DNA from: Cranoglanis bouderius | Lineage: Eukaryota; Chordata; Actinopteri; Siluriformes; Cranoglanididae | Direction: 5' to 3' | NCBI GenBank assembly: GCA_023630585.1 | Contig: CM042566.1 | Span: 1,591,254-1,655,253 of the forward strand | Length of the DNA stretch: 64,000 bases | Shown here: positions 21,452 through 33,950 of the stretch, one piece after another | Layout of the letters: the number at the start of each line of letters is the position of its first letter | Position numbering within the stretch: the first letter of the stretch is position 1 | The notes under the pieces: generated by a model | The model's input: only the letters and a program-made list of their open reading frames with translations | Databases searched by the model: none | Told to the model about the DNA's origin: nothing | Translations under genes and position numbers: made by a program

Positions 21452-21720
21452 ACACACGGCCTGTGGATTCCTGGCTCTGACCACTCGCGCAGGCTTTCAG
21501 AAGCAACATCTAATAAAACACTCCAGCGATCTCAGCATCTGGGAAATGGAGATGCAGTTTGGCGAGCGGCGTAAATTCATTCGCTTTCATTTGGACCTCC
21601 GGTACAAATTTTACGACGCTCCATCAAACGACTACATGAGTGTGTCCATATACTGTGGCAGGAATTTGCACAGCTGCTGGGAATAAAATCATCTTAAAGG
21701 CATTACGACCTACAAATCGG
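21000..21720. other. Mixed-composition intergenic DNA
   Basis: More GC-rich than its surroundings, containing GATGCCGC units repeated three times at about 21198-21216 and the CA repeat below. Open frames of about 110 residues cross the CA repeat and are not protein-like. Confidence 0.4.
21399..21457. repeat. (CA)n microsatellite
   Basis: About 29 CA units with one GA interruption. Confidence 0.95.
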
Positions 21721-22264
21721 TAGGTAAACCGCTGGCGTAAAACAGATTCAGTGCAAATATGGACAAAAGCCTGCACTCAGGTTCATGTTCCTGAGACGTC
21801 CATAATGAGGACACCAGGAGGAAAAAAAAAACAGACACTGGGGCTTTGAGACACATTCATAACCATGAATCCCTTCAATTTCCCAATTTATTACACAATA
21901 TAATATATCACATTACATTACATTACAGTATACTGGAATTGTGATTTGTGGTAGATTTTACTGCAAAAAAAGAAAAAAAAAATCACCACTTTATTGGTTA
22001 AACCATGATGCAGTTTTAATGGGGTGTGAATACTAACGCTCACCGGATGTTTGTTGTTTTTCACACCACCGTGTGTAAACTCTGCTGCGTGTGAAAATCG
22101 AGCCAAACAACCACGCCACGGCCAAAGCCACTGAGATTTTTCTACATTCTTATATTTGATGGGATTATTTCTATATTTATGTAAATATCGTTTGAATGAT
22201 TTATACAAATACTTCCCACTATACGACCACTCCAACTACTCACAGCTCGCTGCTTTTTGAATAG

Positions 22265-22850
22265 GATTTGGCTATTTTTGTAAAGTTTTGAAAAGTTTTG
22301 TAATATTGTGTAATGTTTTGTGAAGCTTTGTAATGTTTTGTTGTTTTGTAAAGTTGTGTAAAGTTGAGTAAACCTTTGTAAAGTTGTGTAAAGTGGTGTA
22401 AACATTTGTAAAGTTGTGTAAAGTTGAGTCAAGCTTTGTAAAGTTGTGTAAAGTGGTGTAAACCTTTGTAAAGTTGTGTAAAGTTGAGTCAAGCTTTGTA
22501 AAGTTGTGTAAAGTGGTGTAAACATTTGTAAAGTTGTGTAAAGTTGAGTCAAGCTTTGTAAAGTTGTGTAAAGTGGTGTAAACCTTTGTAAAGTTGTGTA
22601 AAGGGGTGTAAACATTTGTGAAGTTGTGTAAAGTTGAGTAAAGCTTTGTAAAGTTGTGTAAAGTGGTGTAAACATTTGTAAAGTTGTGTAAAGTTGAGTC
22701 AAGCTTTGTAAAGTTGTGTAAAGGGGTGTAAACCTTTGTAAAGTTGTGTAAAGTTGAGTAAAGCTTTGTAGTGTTTTGTAAAGTGTTGTCTTTCAATGTT
22801 TAGTAAAGTTTTGTAAAATGTTTTGAAGTTTTGTAATGGTTTGTAATGTT
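22265..22850. repeat. Minisatellite with 10-bp subunits and 60-bp higher-order unit
   Basis: The basic word is (A/T)(A/G)NTTTGTAAAG-like, ten bases long. Between about 22380 and 22740 six subunits form a 60-base unit containing AAGTTGTGTAAAGTGGTGTA, then AACATTTGTA or AACCTTTGTA, and AAGTTGAGTCAAGCTTTGTA. Both flanks are more diverged. The period is a multiple of three, so frames of 174-186 codons stay open on the minus strand by arithmetic alone. Confidence 0.95.
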
Positions 22851-22866
22851 GAAAAAGATTTGTCTG

Positions 22867-22868
<2 letters not shown>

Positions 22869-22924
<56 letters not shown>

Positions 22925-22941
22925 TATTATTATTATTATTA
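22869..22941. repeat. (AAT)n joined to (ATT)n, palindromic
   Basis: About 18 AAT units followed by five or six ATT units, an inverted junction able to fold back. Confidence 0.95.
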
Positions 22942-22944
22942 CAT

Positions 22945-23576
22945 TTATGACATCTGGCAGATGCCTTATCCAGACCGATTTACAGAAGGGTGTCTTCTGT
23001 AGTCTTTGAAGTCTTTGTCTTTGTCTTTGAAGTCTCTACCAATAAATACATCCTGATACTGGTTCACTAGGTCACGGATTAAGAATACCATCAGTCTAAA
23101 AACTCCGTTGGGGAGGTAATATAGTAAGAAAAGCACACAGACAACACATTTTTTTAAAGTGCTAATTTAAGAGTAAGAGGTACGTTTTTGGCAGTCGTTT
23201 GAAGACCGCCAGTGATTCAGCTGTTTGAACATCTAAGTACCAGAAAAGTGAAGAGTCTTGATGCACGCCTTCCTCGTACCCTGAGAGATGGTGGGACCAG
23301 TCGAGCGGTGCTAGAGGATCAGAGGTAAGTGGGTGCTGGTCAATTTTTGGCTTTGTAGGCAAGCATCAATGTTTTAAATCTGATGTGGGCAGCTACAGGA
23401 AGCCAGTGGGAGGAAGCGTAGCAATGGGGTGGTGTGGGAGAACTTAGGGAGGCTGAAAACAAGTCGCGCAGCTGCATTGTGGAGGTCGAATGGCGTTCAG
23501 AGGCAGATCTGCCAGGAGCGAGGTGCAGTAGTCCAGTTTCGAAATCATAAGAGACTGAACAAGCACCTGAGTGGCC

Positions 23577-23580
<4 letters not shown>
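22945..23580 (-). mobile_element. L2-type LINE 3' remnant
   Basis: The minus strand encodes the end of a reverse-transcriptase-type protein with SHWLPVAAHIRFKTLMLAYK (consensus in this clade is close to this). Further downstream is the degraded tail. The 3' end at 22945-22990 has ACATTTATGACATCTGGCAG, a common teleost LINE/SINE tail. Stops and frame changes show it is dead. Confidence 0.75.

Positions 23581-23622
<42 letters not shown>
23576..23622. repeat. (ATT)n microsatellite
   Basis: About 15 ATT units next to the LINE remnant. Confidence 0.95.
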
Positions 23623-23626
<4 letters not shown>

Positions 23627-23795
23627 AATGAATATAATGATATAGCATTGGACTAGCATTGCTCCTGAGATGGAGTTATATGATCACTACACATGCAGTT
23701 TTCACTCTAAATAAATGATAAATAAGGTGAAAGCTGCTCCAGTCTGCGCTGGTTATTACTGTGACAGAGGAGAAGTTGTGTATTTACAGGAGAAG

Positions 23796-23798
<3 letters not shown>

Positions 23799-23842
<44 letters not shown>
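23799..23842. repeat. (AC)n microsatellite
   Basis: About 21 AC units. Confidence 0.95.
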
Positions 23843-23845
<3 letters not shown>

Positions 23846-24729
23846 CTCTGTCAATGTCACGAGGAGAGAAGACTCACATACTGTATATAAAAATCAGTGT
23901 TTTCCTTTTGTAAAGTCCTGTATTTCATTCAATTTTTTAGGTTGAATTTTATTATTTATCCCGTGTTTGGGTCTGAACCTCACAGCAGCAGCAGACTGTC
24001 AGCGAGCTCCTCGCCGTAGTTACAGACGTGTCAGAGGATGTAAAAGAAAGACTTTCCTGCGGTAATCAAACAGCCGGAGAGGCAGAGACTTTGTGACAGC
24101 TTAGATGTGGAGCTGTCATCCTTCACAACTCCAGTCCCTGCAGCCAGCTTCCTAAAATAATAATAATAATAATAAATATATAAATAAATAAATAAATAAT
24201 AAAAATCTCTGACAGATGAAGATGTGAGCTGGAAAACCTTCCTCCACCTTCAGGAACATTCCAGACCTCGACACACATTTCAGCTTTAATTAGCTGCATC
24301 ATTAACAGCTCAGCTGTAGTTAGTCCTTCACTCAAAAAAAAAAAAAAAACACAAAGAATTAACATTGTATTCTAATAATCTTAACTTTTTAAAATCTTTT
24401 TTTAATTCTCTTCTCACTTTTCCTTTCCAAATATTCCATTTTCTCCATTTATTCCCCTCCAGTTACTTTTATTTTTCTATTTCCACATCACTTGGCTAAA
24501 AAGAAAAGCAAAACAACAAATAAATAAATAAATAAATAAGAGCAGAAAATCTAAAAATAAATGAAATCAGAAGAGTAAAAAAAGTAAAAATCATTTATTT
24601 ATTTATTTAATTATTTATTTAACCCATTAAAATAACACAATAAAGTTTAAAAAAATAAAGCTTTTGCATTCATTTTTCTTTTAATAATCAGTCGTTACAC
24701 TGGTGATTTAAAAACAAAACAAACAAAAA

Positions 24730-24850
24730 ATCCGGTACTGATTTTATTCCACAGCAACTTGCAATTACATTTTTATTATTATTATTATTATTTTTTTACA
24801 TATTAAAGAATGTTACATCATATTTTTATCCATTTATAGTTACAAATACA
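24730..24850 (+). mobile_element. Family A fragment
   Basis: Contains TTATTCCACAGCAACTTGCA, TTAAAGAATGTTACATCA and ATCCATTTATAGTTAC, matching the left half of family A, with a (TTA)n inside. It is followed by ACAGTCACCTCCAGAATTAT (24848-24868), which resembles a Tc1-type terminus. Confidence 0.5.
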
Positions 24851-26290
24851 GTCACCTCCAGAATTATTGGCACCCTTCAATAGCCCGGGCAGAAGTAGCA
24901 TTATTTAAACAAACGTTACACAAAATGGTTCAAATTTTTTTTTTGCTCAGATCGTTTTTTTATTTTAGTTAAAGGAAAAAAAGAAAATGAAAGAGAATGA
25001 AGAGAAGAAAGAAGAAATAAAATGAAAATATAGATAAAAAGTTAAAGAAAAAAACTGTTATTTACTGATGTTGGAATAAAAATTTACAGAATTTACAAAA
25101 ATTTACAGAAACTTCCTGTCGTCTAACAAAAAACGTTCAGAATTATAAAAGCATTTTCACTATTATGGACACCTAAAATATATTTAAAATACATTCAATA
25201 TATGTAAGTAAGTAAATAAATAAATACACAAATAGGGTTTTTCCGTAAAGAATTAGTCTGATCTCAGTTTCTCTGTCTCTAAGGGTTAAAGTCAAACATT
25301 TAGTTTGTATCTCTAATCCAGACGTTAGTTTATAACCTGTTTATAAACACATTCCTGTAAGTTTCTCCTCCTCGAGGAGCCTCATAAATTAAATCAGGTT
25401 TTTCTGCTTTGCTCGAGCGTGATCAGTGTAATGTAGGAACACTAATAAACCTCGCTGGTTCCGGCGGTTGCAGGTGCCAGCAGCGATCCGTAGGGAAGTC
25501 ATTAAACCTCCACCTCGGAGCTGACGCCGCACAACAACTTCCTGCTGCAGCGGGGCTTTGTGAAGTCGACTGCGTCCGTGCTGATGACGGCGCTCTCGCT
25601 TTCATCTCTCTTTTTTTTAAATCTGTAATGTTATAATGTTATTAATCTCCATTTAACGGAGCTGTCGATCCGTTCATCACGAGCGTGAGATAAATTGTTT
25701 AGACTGAATGAGTTATGGTCAGGGCCGCCATCGTACTGTCACTGTCACCGTAGTTTACACATGAATTGGGGGAGTTTTGTTGGATATCAGTAGTTTTATC
25801 AGCATTTCTTCCTGCATGGGATTTACTGAATGTATTTATTTATTTGTAGATCCATCAACAGGAATAATAATAGATCGACACGCCTTAGTTTTTGTCCGTC
25901 TAGCCATTCAAAAAGCAAAAAGCAAAAATAAAAAAATAAAAGAAAATGAAAGAAAATAATATAAGGTTTATTATGTGCCATTAAAGTACCTTTGGTAAAT
26001 AAAGTACAGCTTAGTGATTTTATTTTATTGACATAATCATCGCCTCCACTTTGTTTTACGAGAGAAATTCTTCAGCTGAATGGATTTCAGATAAATGCAG
26101 ATCATAAAATCCTGATTTAGGATCAACAGCAGTGACGGTGTGCAGGTTTTGGTCTTCGCACATAGAGCCGGGTGGACCAAATAAAACAAAAATAAATGTA
26201 CTGCATATTTCTATAAGTTTATGAATAATAAAAATATATAATATAATATAATATAATATAAGTAAAAATATAATAAAAAAATCAAACATG
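24850..26290. other. Intergenic DNA without a recognised gene
   Basis: Mostly AT-rich. A GC-richer segment at 25400-25620 is free of simple repeats and could be regulatory or an old exon, but no frame in it looks like a known protein. (TATAA)n-like sequence occurs at 26240-26265. Confidence 0.4.
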
Positions 26291-26291
26291 A

Positions 26292-26813
26292 GTGGTCTTT
26301 TATGATCCGCCACGCCTACTTCGATCAAAAGGTGGAGGCTATTTGTCAGTACCTGGAATAGTGAAGGCTACAGCAGGGGGAAGAGCTTTCTCTTACAAAG
26401 CCCCAGAGTTATGGAACAGCCTTCCAATTAGTGTTCGGGACTCAGACACAGTCTCAGTGTTTAAGTCCAGGCTGAAAACATATTTCTTTAATCAAGCCTT
26501 TCATGAATAGTTTTTTCCTAAGGTAAAGGAGCAGATCTAGAGGTCTCACGGGCATAGTGTGTTGTGGTGAACTGGGATGTTTGGATGCTGTCACCCCCCC
26601 ACCTTCACGCCTTCACCCAGGTTTGTTGGTGGTGGGGTGGCTGGCCGCCTTGTCACAGGGAGCCCTCATGTCTGTGTTACCTTCTGGCTCTCCCTTTTAG
26701 TTATCCTGTCATAAGCTAGTCTTGCCGGAGTCCCTGATTTCACTCACGCAAAGTACACTGTCCTTAACCATTACGGGACAATAATCATACCTAATGATCT
26801 CTCTCTCTCTCTC

Positions 26814-26847
<34 letters not shown>

Positions 26848-27400
26848 CCTCTCCCCCTCTGTCGAGCTTCACATGATACTCCTGAGATGCCAGTGATCCC
26901 GACCCCTTCTGCTCTCTGGACCTGCCCGATCCATCCTGATGCCCTACTTCTGGTTGGAGTTCTCATCAGTTGGAAGTCAGATGCTGCTGCTGAGGCCCCA
27001 CACGGTGCAGCCTAAAGATCATTGAGATTACTGAGGATGGTACCACTTAAAAACCATAAAGATGGAGCTTTGGACCTCAATTCATATGAACAGTTATGCT
27101 ATGATGGCTTCAGGACTGCAATTACCACAAACAGTTTTACACTCAAGTCTCCATCAGTGAACAGTGGAGAAGTTCAACAAAACAGACTTCATATAAAAAC
27201 TGTAATGATGAGGATGGGTTCCCTTTTGAGTCTGGTTCCTCTCAAGGTTTCTTCCTTATATCATCTCAGGGAGTTTTTCCTCACCACCGTCACCTCTGGC
27301 TGCTCATTGGGGATAAATTCATACATTTAAAATCTATGTCCTGAATTTATATACTTCTGTGAAGCTGCTTTGGGACGATGTCCATTGTTAACTTGAGTGC
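26292..27400 (+). mobile_element. L2-type LINE 3' end with untranslated tail
   Basis: The plus strand encodes the last 70 or so residues of the second open frame of an L2-clade element, with GGRAFSYKAPELWNSLPISV and FKSRLKTYFFNQAF, and then a stop at 26508-26510. The remainder, to about 27400, matches the known style of the tail, including GGTTTCTTCCTTATATCATC, GGGAGTTTTTCCTCACCACC and AAGCTGCTTTGGGACGATGT. A (CT)n microsatellite sits at 26789-26847. The element is strongly 5'-truncated, as LINE copies usually are. Confidence 0.8.
26789..26857. repeat. (CT)n microsatellite within the LINE tail
   Basis: About 30 CT units with CC interruptions. Confidence 0.95.
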
Positions 27401-27634
27401 ATCCTGCAACAACAATTCCAAAACATTAAAGCAAAATCAAGAGCGAAATCTACGAAGGTGACAAAATCTTCAACAACATCAAATTGATCTAATATTTTAA
27501 ATGTTTGAAAAGAAAGAAAGAAGCAAATAGAATTAATGAAAATATCTGAATAGATTTAATCTTATTAGATCTTATATTTTTTTCCACAATAATTTGTAAT
27601 CTCATAAATAATTTATAAACCACTGAGTATTTAT

Positions 27635-27860
27635 TCACATCTCCAAGTGTTTTATTCCTCTTACACCACAGCAACTTACAAACAATTACATTTATTATAT
27701 GTTAAAGAATGTTACATCATTTTTTTTTTTATCCGTTTATAGTTACATTTAATGTTGTGGAACGCCCACTGAACAAGTTAGTTCCTGTTCCGGTTTTGCT
27801 AAATGAGGTTTAACAGCTGATCATGTAGGAGAGAAAATAAGTGCTTTTTTTCTTCTGATT
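27635..27860 (+). mobile_element. Family A fragment
   Basis: Contains AGTGTTTTATTCCTCTTACA, CCACAGCAACTTACAAAC and TTATAGTTACATTTAATG, in the same orientation as 61675-62305. The right half is missing. Confidence 0.6.
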
Positions 27861-28079
27861 TATGGATTTTATTGCAGTTTCTTTCTCACAGATCACCTGA
27901 ACTTCTTATACATTTATTCCTTTGATTATATTTTTATACAAACCATAATTCATAATTCTCCTCTTCTCCTTTTTTTCTTTCACTACACATTACACATTAT
28001 ATTTGCAGATTCAGTGCTTTTGCAGTAAACGTGCAAAATAATAAATAAATCTGTGTATCATATTACTGTAATTAAGGAC

Positions 28080-28420
28080 AGTTCTTTAAACGCACTCGTG
28101 TGGACGAGCTGTCTGAGCTGAACTCACTGCTACTGAACCTGAGAGCTTAGCGCAGTGTGGAAACTCCTTATAGCTGAATGATGGATGGAGGATGTGATGA
28201 CTACAGCAGCTTCTGTTAGGGTTTTAACGCCACGTTAAACTCCAGCCTCGGTTGCGTCCGAAAACGGGTCTGGATCGATCAGTCTGAGTCGCCGCGTGCC
28301 GCTGATCTGACACTACACTAGCCGAGCGGGATCGGATAGTGATGCGCAACCCGCGGCTCTGAAAGCGCTCGTTCTCACAGCGCTGCACATGACGGAGTTC
28401 ACTCTGTAACAGTGTGTGGG
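28080..28420. other. GC-richer intergenic island
   Basis: CpG-containing segment (for example GCCGCGTGCCGC and CAACCCGCGGC at 28290-28360) in AT-rich surroundings. No exon recognised. It might be a promoter-like or regulatory island. Confidence 0.25.
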
Positions 28421-28458
28421 TTTTATTTACGTTTTATTTAGCTTTGAAGGACATATTA

Positions 28459-28460
<2 letters not shown>

Positions 28461-28492
<32 letters not shown>
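28461..28492. repeat. (AAT)n microsatellite
   Basis: About ten AAT units. Confidence 0.9.
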
Positions 28493-28649
28493 TAAAGACT
28501 TTGCCCAGAATCAGCTTCATCTACTGTGAAAGAATAACAATTAAAGTGAATGTAGCTGCTTTATTTACCATCTGCCTCGCTGTTTTTTCCACCACACAAT
28601 TAGTCAACATCTCCACAGTGGAGACTAGAGAAGGTACGAGTCCACTAGT

Positions 28650-28666
28650 CCGTGTGTGTGCATGTG

Positions 28667-28707
<41 letters not shown>

Positions 28708-28710
28708 TTG
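28650..28710. repeat. (GT)n microsatellite
   Basis: About 27 GT units with TTT and CA interruptions. Confidence 0.95.
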
Positions 28711-29051
28711 ATCTAAAAGAGCCAGAACTGAACTTAATTCATACGTTTATTTTGGAGAAACTCTCTCGAGGTGCAGAGCCGAGCTTGTCAGAGACGAGTG
28801 CTGAAGCCACGACTGCAGATTAAATCACCTCTGTGGAGGAGGAGAAGAGAAGACTTCATTAAATCAAAACCTCTCTCAAAATCTCTCTCTCTCGCTCGCT
28901 CGCTCTCTAACTCTCTCTGTGGCATTTTGAGTCAGGAGTCACACATTCTTCAGCTCCCTTAAACCCTGACCATCTGCTTCCATCTGAGCTGCTTGAAGCC
29001 TCCAGCCACATGCTAACATTTTAGTTTTTTAGCTAATTTCAGCAGAAAGAC

Positions 29052-29052
<1 letters not shown>

Positions 29053-29097
<45 letters not shown>

Positions 29098-29113
29098 GTA
29101 ATAATAATAATAA
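29053..29113. repeat. (AAT)n microsatellite
   Basis: About 20 AAT units with one AGT interruption. Confidence 0.95.
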
Positions 29114-29975
29114 ATCCCGTTGTTGGACGGTGTAGAGGGGTGCCAATACTTTACGCCAAGGGGTAGATAGGCTACAGTCGGTAATTATACTGAACCTGAG
29201 ATTTTCTCAACTTCATGCAAATTTGTTCTGAAGCAGCAAAGCAACAAATCCAAACGATTGGCTCAAATGATTCCTCTGACCAATCATATGGCGCGTGTGG
29301 TGCGACGTTTCTTCAGTTCCCCGCTCACAAATTTATTTCCTACCTGCAATTAGTTCCTATTTACCGTTTGAAACAAAAAAAAAATGGAAGAAAAACTGTG
29401 GTTTCATCTTTTCCTCTCTTATATACGACCTCTTATTAAATGTGTACAGAGGCGTTCCGGAGAAAAATAAAGCCGGAAAGGAAGTATCAGAGCTCGATCG
29501 GTGCGTTATTTAACTGATGTGTCACTATGAGATGAAGATGTATAGACGTATAGGTACAGTATATGCTGGTGCCTCTGGTGAGTGGCTGTAGCTAGTGCGG
29601 TTAGCTTTGTTAGCGTTGCTAATCTGCTAACAAAGCTAATACAAAGCCTGGCACATTAACATACGTCAAACAACCAGTTTTCACACATTTCCCACTTATT
29701 AGAATCCATTTTAAATCCATTTTAAAGACTAATATTTTGTGTGCTGTAGTAAATCATGTACCGTAAGCTACATTTTTGCTAACAGCCTTTTTAATCAGAG
29801 CTGATAACGCTGGACGGATGCTACACGTCAACGAGAGACACGGGCGACTTGTCGATCGCTAGCGTCAGAATTAATTTGCCGGACAGCAGAGAGATCGAGA
29901 CGCTGTAATAAAGTATCGCGTTGGGAAAAGTTTCATAAACAGCTTTTCCTAGAGATGTGTGATAAGCGATAATTA

Positions 29976-29979
<4 letters not shown>

Positions 29980-30037
<58 letters not shown>
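29980..30037. repeat. (GT)n microsatellite
   Basis: About 28 GT units. Confidence 0.95.
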
Positions 30038-30041
<4 letters not shown>

Positions 30042-30198
30042 ACAGTCTTCTTCTCTGTGTCCTAGCAGCTCTCTGAAAAAAGAACACAGTGGCCTGTGAT
30101 CTCATTATTTGTTTGTGAATCTCTGGATTTGGACGTCCTCATTGTGCACTTTGGGTCACAAGCTGAATGTCGCTGTAGAGACACATACACATCGCTTA

Positions 30199-30201
<3 letters not shown>

Positions 30202-30243
<42 letters not shown>

Positions 30244-30268
30244 TGTGTGTGTGTATGTGTGTGTGTGT
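30202..30268. repeat. (GT)n microsatellite
   Basis: About 32 GT units with two single-base interruptions. Confidence 0.95.
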
Positions 30269-30318
30269 AACCCTGGAGTGTTTATGCCCTTCGTGTGGTT
30301 TGTTTGGGCAGGTGAAGT

Positions 30319-30319
<1 letters not shown>

Positions 30320-30384
<65 letters not shown>
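30320..30384. repeat. (GA)n microsatellite
   Basis: About 31 GA units, only about 50 bp from the preceding GT repeat. Confidence 0.95.
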
Positions 30385-30388
<4 letters not shown>

Positions 30389-31359
30389 TGGCCTTTAGAG
30401 AAATCGAGGAAGTGAAACAAACGTTGTTTGTTATGTCCTCTTTTTTTTTTTCCTATTCTTTTTATCTTTTTTAAACTGAGCCATGAAAAAATGCCGTGTG
30501 TTCTGGAAACTTGCTTGGACCAACGAACAAAGCGAAAAGAGAAAATAAATACTGAACACATTGGATTCGCTGTTACTGTATATGAACCGCTCATTTGTCA
30601 CCAGTTCCGTGTTAATATAGCAAAGAATTATATCTTAGCAAGTAATCTTGAATGACGGCAACATCAACTAATATTTACATTTATTAGATAAGATTATTAA
30701 ACCTGTTTATAGATATCTGCTCTCTTTTTAAGCTCGAACTGAGTTTTCACTCGATTTTTCCCGGAAATAAACTTATTTCTGGATTATAAAAGAAAGAAAG
30801 AAGCAAAATTTGCAATAAAATAAGACCATATTAAGTTCGAAATGAGTAAATATGTCTAGAAATAGGTTTAATAACCTTATATTACTTATATACGGTAATA
30901 ATCCTAACAATGAGAAATATCAAACAACCTTTCCTTTATTGAAAATATTTTCACATCATTATGCTTTGACAGGGATTTTTTTGTAACTTGTGACTTTGTG
31001 GTAAAGGTTTATTTAGAATTTATTACTCATTTATAGTTTCACAAGAACATTTTACAGTTTTGTTTTGCTTTCTGTTTTGTGAAATTATTTGCTGTGTGAA
31101 ACTAAAACATACAGCAGACTATCCAAAAGGTAGGTGCAAAAACACTCTTAAATGCACTGATTTACATCAGATTTACTCAGACATCAGATAAATAATACAT
31201 AGATCACACAGAACGTTTCCACTTGCCTGATATTTTATATGTCAACTCCGATGGAAATTATAAATTAGTCATAACACCAGGAGTCTTAATGAGACATTTG
31301 TCAATAGAATTATTTATCATTTTTTTTGTCTCGTAGTCAGACAGTCTGCTTGTTACGGC

Positions 31360-32110
31360 CCAGTCTGGGGTTGGTAAAATAACAGAAAAAAAGCGTGATG
31401 GGAAAATGTGGATGTGTTACGAAACCAGGGTAGGAAGGAAGCAGGATGCACTTGCAGGGGAAAAGTGGTCAGTTTATTAGGAACATAAAAGAAAAAGACA
31501 CATTCAAAAGTGATGGGATTACTTCACAAAAATACAAAAAAACAAGAATAAGCAAGTCTATCTTCCACCAAACGAGAGGGTAATACTTTCAAACACTTAC
31601 AGGGCAAATGCCCAGGAATTTCTGACACTGTAATCCAAAAGCTTACAGGGCAATAAACCAAACGCTACGAGACAGGAATGCAAAAACCTGGGAACCCCGG
31701 GTAAACAAAAAGCATAAGATAAATGGCCGGAACCAGGGAACACCTGGTTAACAAAAAACATCTGGAGAACTTTGCTTCGTCGCTATCTTTGACATGAACC
31801 ATCAAAATCAAAAATCAATACATTCCAACATCAAACAATACTCCGCCACGAAGCGGACACAGACCGGGGTTTAAGTAATGGCATTTCATCCTAAGGCAAA
31901 CAGGATTAGACACGCGACACCTGGAAACGATAATTATCTGTTAAAAGGAGAACCAATGAGGGAACATGAAACAAAAACCAAGTGGAACAATCAGGAAGCG
32001 GGGGCAGAGACATGACGTAACCAAAAACCCAAGCGCACGTGGCAACATAAACAAACGCCGAGTTCGTGACGTAGTCCAGAGAGTTTTTTTGACTCGTGCT
32101 GGAATGCGCT
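31360..32110. repeat. Unclassified interspersed repeat
   Basis: Phrases such as CAGTTTATTAGGAACATAAA, ACACGCGACACCTGGAAACG and GTGGAACAATCAGGAAGCGG resemble the non-coding end regions of teleost retroelements. A similar style of sequence occurs at 50290-50600. No protein is visible. Confidence 0.35.
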
Positions 32111-33800
32111 CCGTGGAACGCGGAAGGGCGCCGCTCCATAGCAGCGTAGCAAGAGAGAGATGTGCTGCTCCGTAGCGAGAGCAGGAGGAGAGAGAGCTAA
32201 CAGATGAATAAAGGATGCTGGAAAGAATTGCTCAGAAATGGAGATATATATTATAAGAAATGAAGATGTACAGGCTGGCTGAGGCCAAACTAATAAACAA
32301 ATACTCCGACTAACTCTATAAAATAAGCTAACTTGACAATAAAATAACAAAATGACAATCTGCTTCCCTTCTTCCTTACATAACCCAAAAACATAGACCA
32401 AACCCCTACACGCAACCAAAATGGCAGCCAATATACACAGAATATTTACAAAAGTGACAATATTTACACAAAACTGATATATAAAAAAATAAAGACTAAC
32501 CTTAAAAATGCACTACACCACAGAAGGATCATATACCAGGAGGTCACAAACAAACAAACAAACAAACAAACAAACAAAACTAAAATACAAAAAAAATGAA
32601 ATACAATGAAAGTAAAATACGGATATAGAATAAAGTAAAACAACAACAAAAGAATTAAAAGACCAAACCACAGATGAAGAGAAGATACTACAGACCTTTT
32701 AAAAAGACTCCTTCAAAAAAGCTCCTTTAAACTTCATCCGAGTTCACTGAATATTTAAAAACAGACATTAAAACTCCAACGGGTGAAGACAGAAGAGGTC
32801 AGAGTTATTCACTTAGTGCCGTACAGTGTGGATATTTAAAAACAAATAATAAAATATTCATAGTTGTAAAAAAGCTTTCTCTCACAACTGCACTTACCGG
32901 CGTTTGAAATTTTAGGTCAGAGTCAAAAATGAAGCTGAGATAACAGTAGTGGAGGTGCACCATTACCATCCACCATTACCAACACCAAAAGCTGAAGCAC
33001 GGTGGTGGATGCATCTTGAGGTTGCAGCCTCAGAGCCTGGACAATCATCTTTCAATCATTGTGTAAAAAATGACTTCAAATAGTTTTACAGGAGAATTAT
33101 TTTTATCAGGAACCTTTGGCCAATGAACAGTAAGCTTAAGGTGCTATAGTGAAAATTCCTGTAAGGAGAATAATCTGTTAAAAAAAAAACCAGAAGTTCA
33201 TTATTATTAGGCTTAGATTACCTTACGACCAATCAGAATGCAGAATTCAACAGCGCCTTGATTTCACATAAAATCGCGGTCACACCGATTGTGGACCTCA
33301 ACACACATCATAATGAAAACAAAAATGCAAATCAGGCACTGCTGTAACATCAATAAATTCTTTCTGATTATTTTGCCGAGATGCCAATTTGGGGGACAAA
33401 TTTATCTCAGGAGACGAGGCCAAGCAATTTGCCCTCAAACCAGAAAAAAACATCCGAGTGACAGAATGGGACCCTAATCATCTACAAATCCCAACATGAC
33501 TAGGTCTATTTCATATTCATTACATTTAAGCTTATTATAACCAGAATAAATGTATGGAAATTATATCCTGTCCCGCGACATCGTCACCTTTAAACAGTTC
33601 AGCTCTGGGTCATCCACAAATCATGTGGATATCTGTGATGATCTGTGGACATCTGACTCCACCCTTCGAATATCATTACCAGTAAATAAAACACAGCATG
33701 CATAATATAACAGCGTGGAGCCCGAGACGGTGTGGGGGTATGTGTGTGTGTGGGGGGGGGGTGATTTTTGGGGTGGGAACACCCAACACAGAGGACAGAA
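32110..33800. other. Intergenic DNA without a recognised gene
   Basis: AT-rich with an (AAAC)n run at 32548-32578. A family A right-end piece (GACCAATCAGAATGCAGAAT) lies at 33228-33262. A CT/GT-rich patch with a G tract sits at 33729-33770. No coding evidence. Confidence 0.45.
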
Positions 33801-33835
33801 CTTATCATTTCAGTATGCTGAGAAAGCAAACTTAG

Positions 33836-33950
33836 TAAAGTTTATTATTTTCCTATAACAGCACGTCCCCAAGTGTTTTATTCCTCTTACACCTTACACC
33901 AACAATGACAATTTTATTAATTAAACAATGACACTGTTTATTAGTGACCA
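33836..33950 (+). mobile_element. Family A fragment (left end)
   Basis: Contains TTATTTTCCTATAACAGCAC, AAGTGTTTTATTCCTCTTAC and TTTTATTAATTAAACAATGA, matching the left end of the 61.7-kb copy in the same orientation. Confidence 0.65.

Noticed and set aside
22142..22796. Overlapping minus-strand open frames of 174 and 186 codons rich in Thr, Leu and Tyr
   Set aside because: They are the translation of a tandem repeat whose period is a multiple of three, open in more than one frame, with no start context or splice evidence.
25423..25605. GC-rich open frame that might be an exon
   Set aside because: Composition is Ala/Ser/Pro-rich in several frames at once, and no acceptor-donor pair or known similarity supports it.
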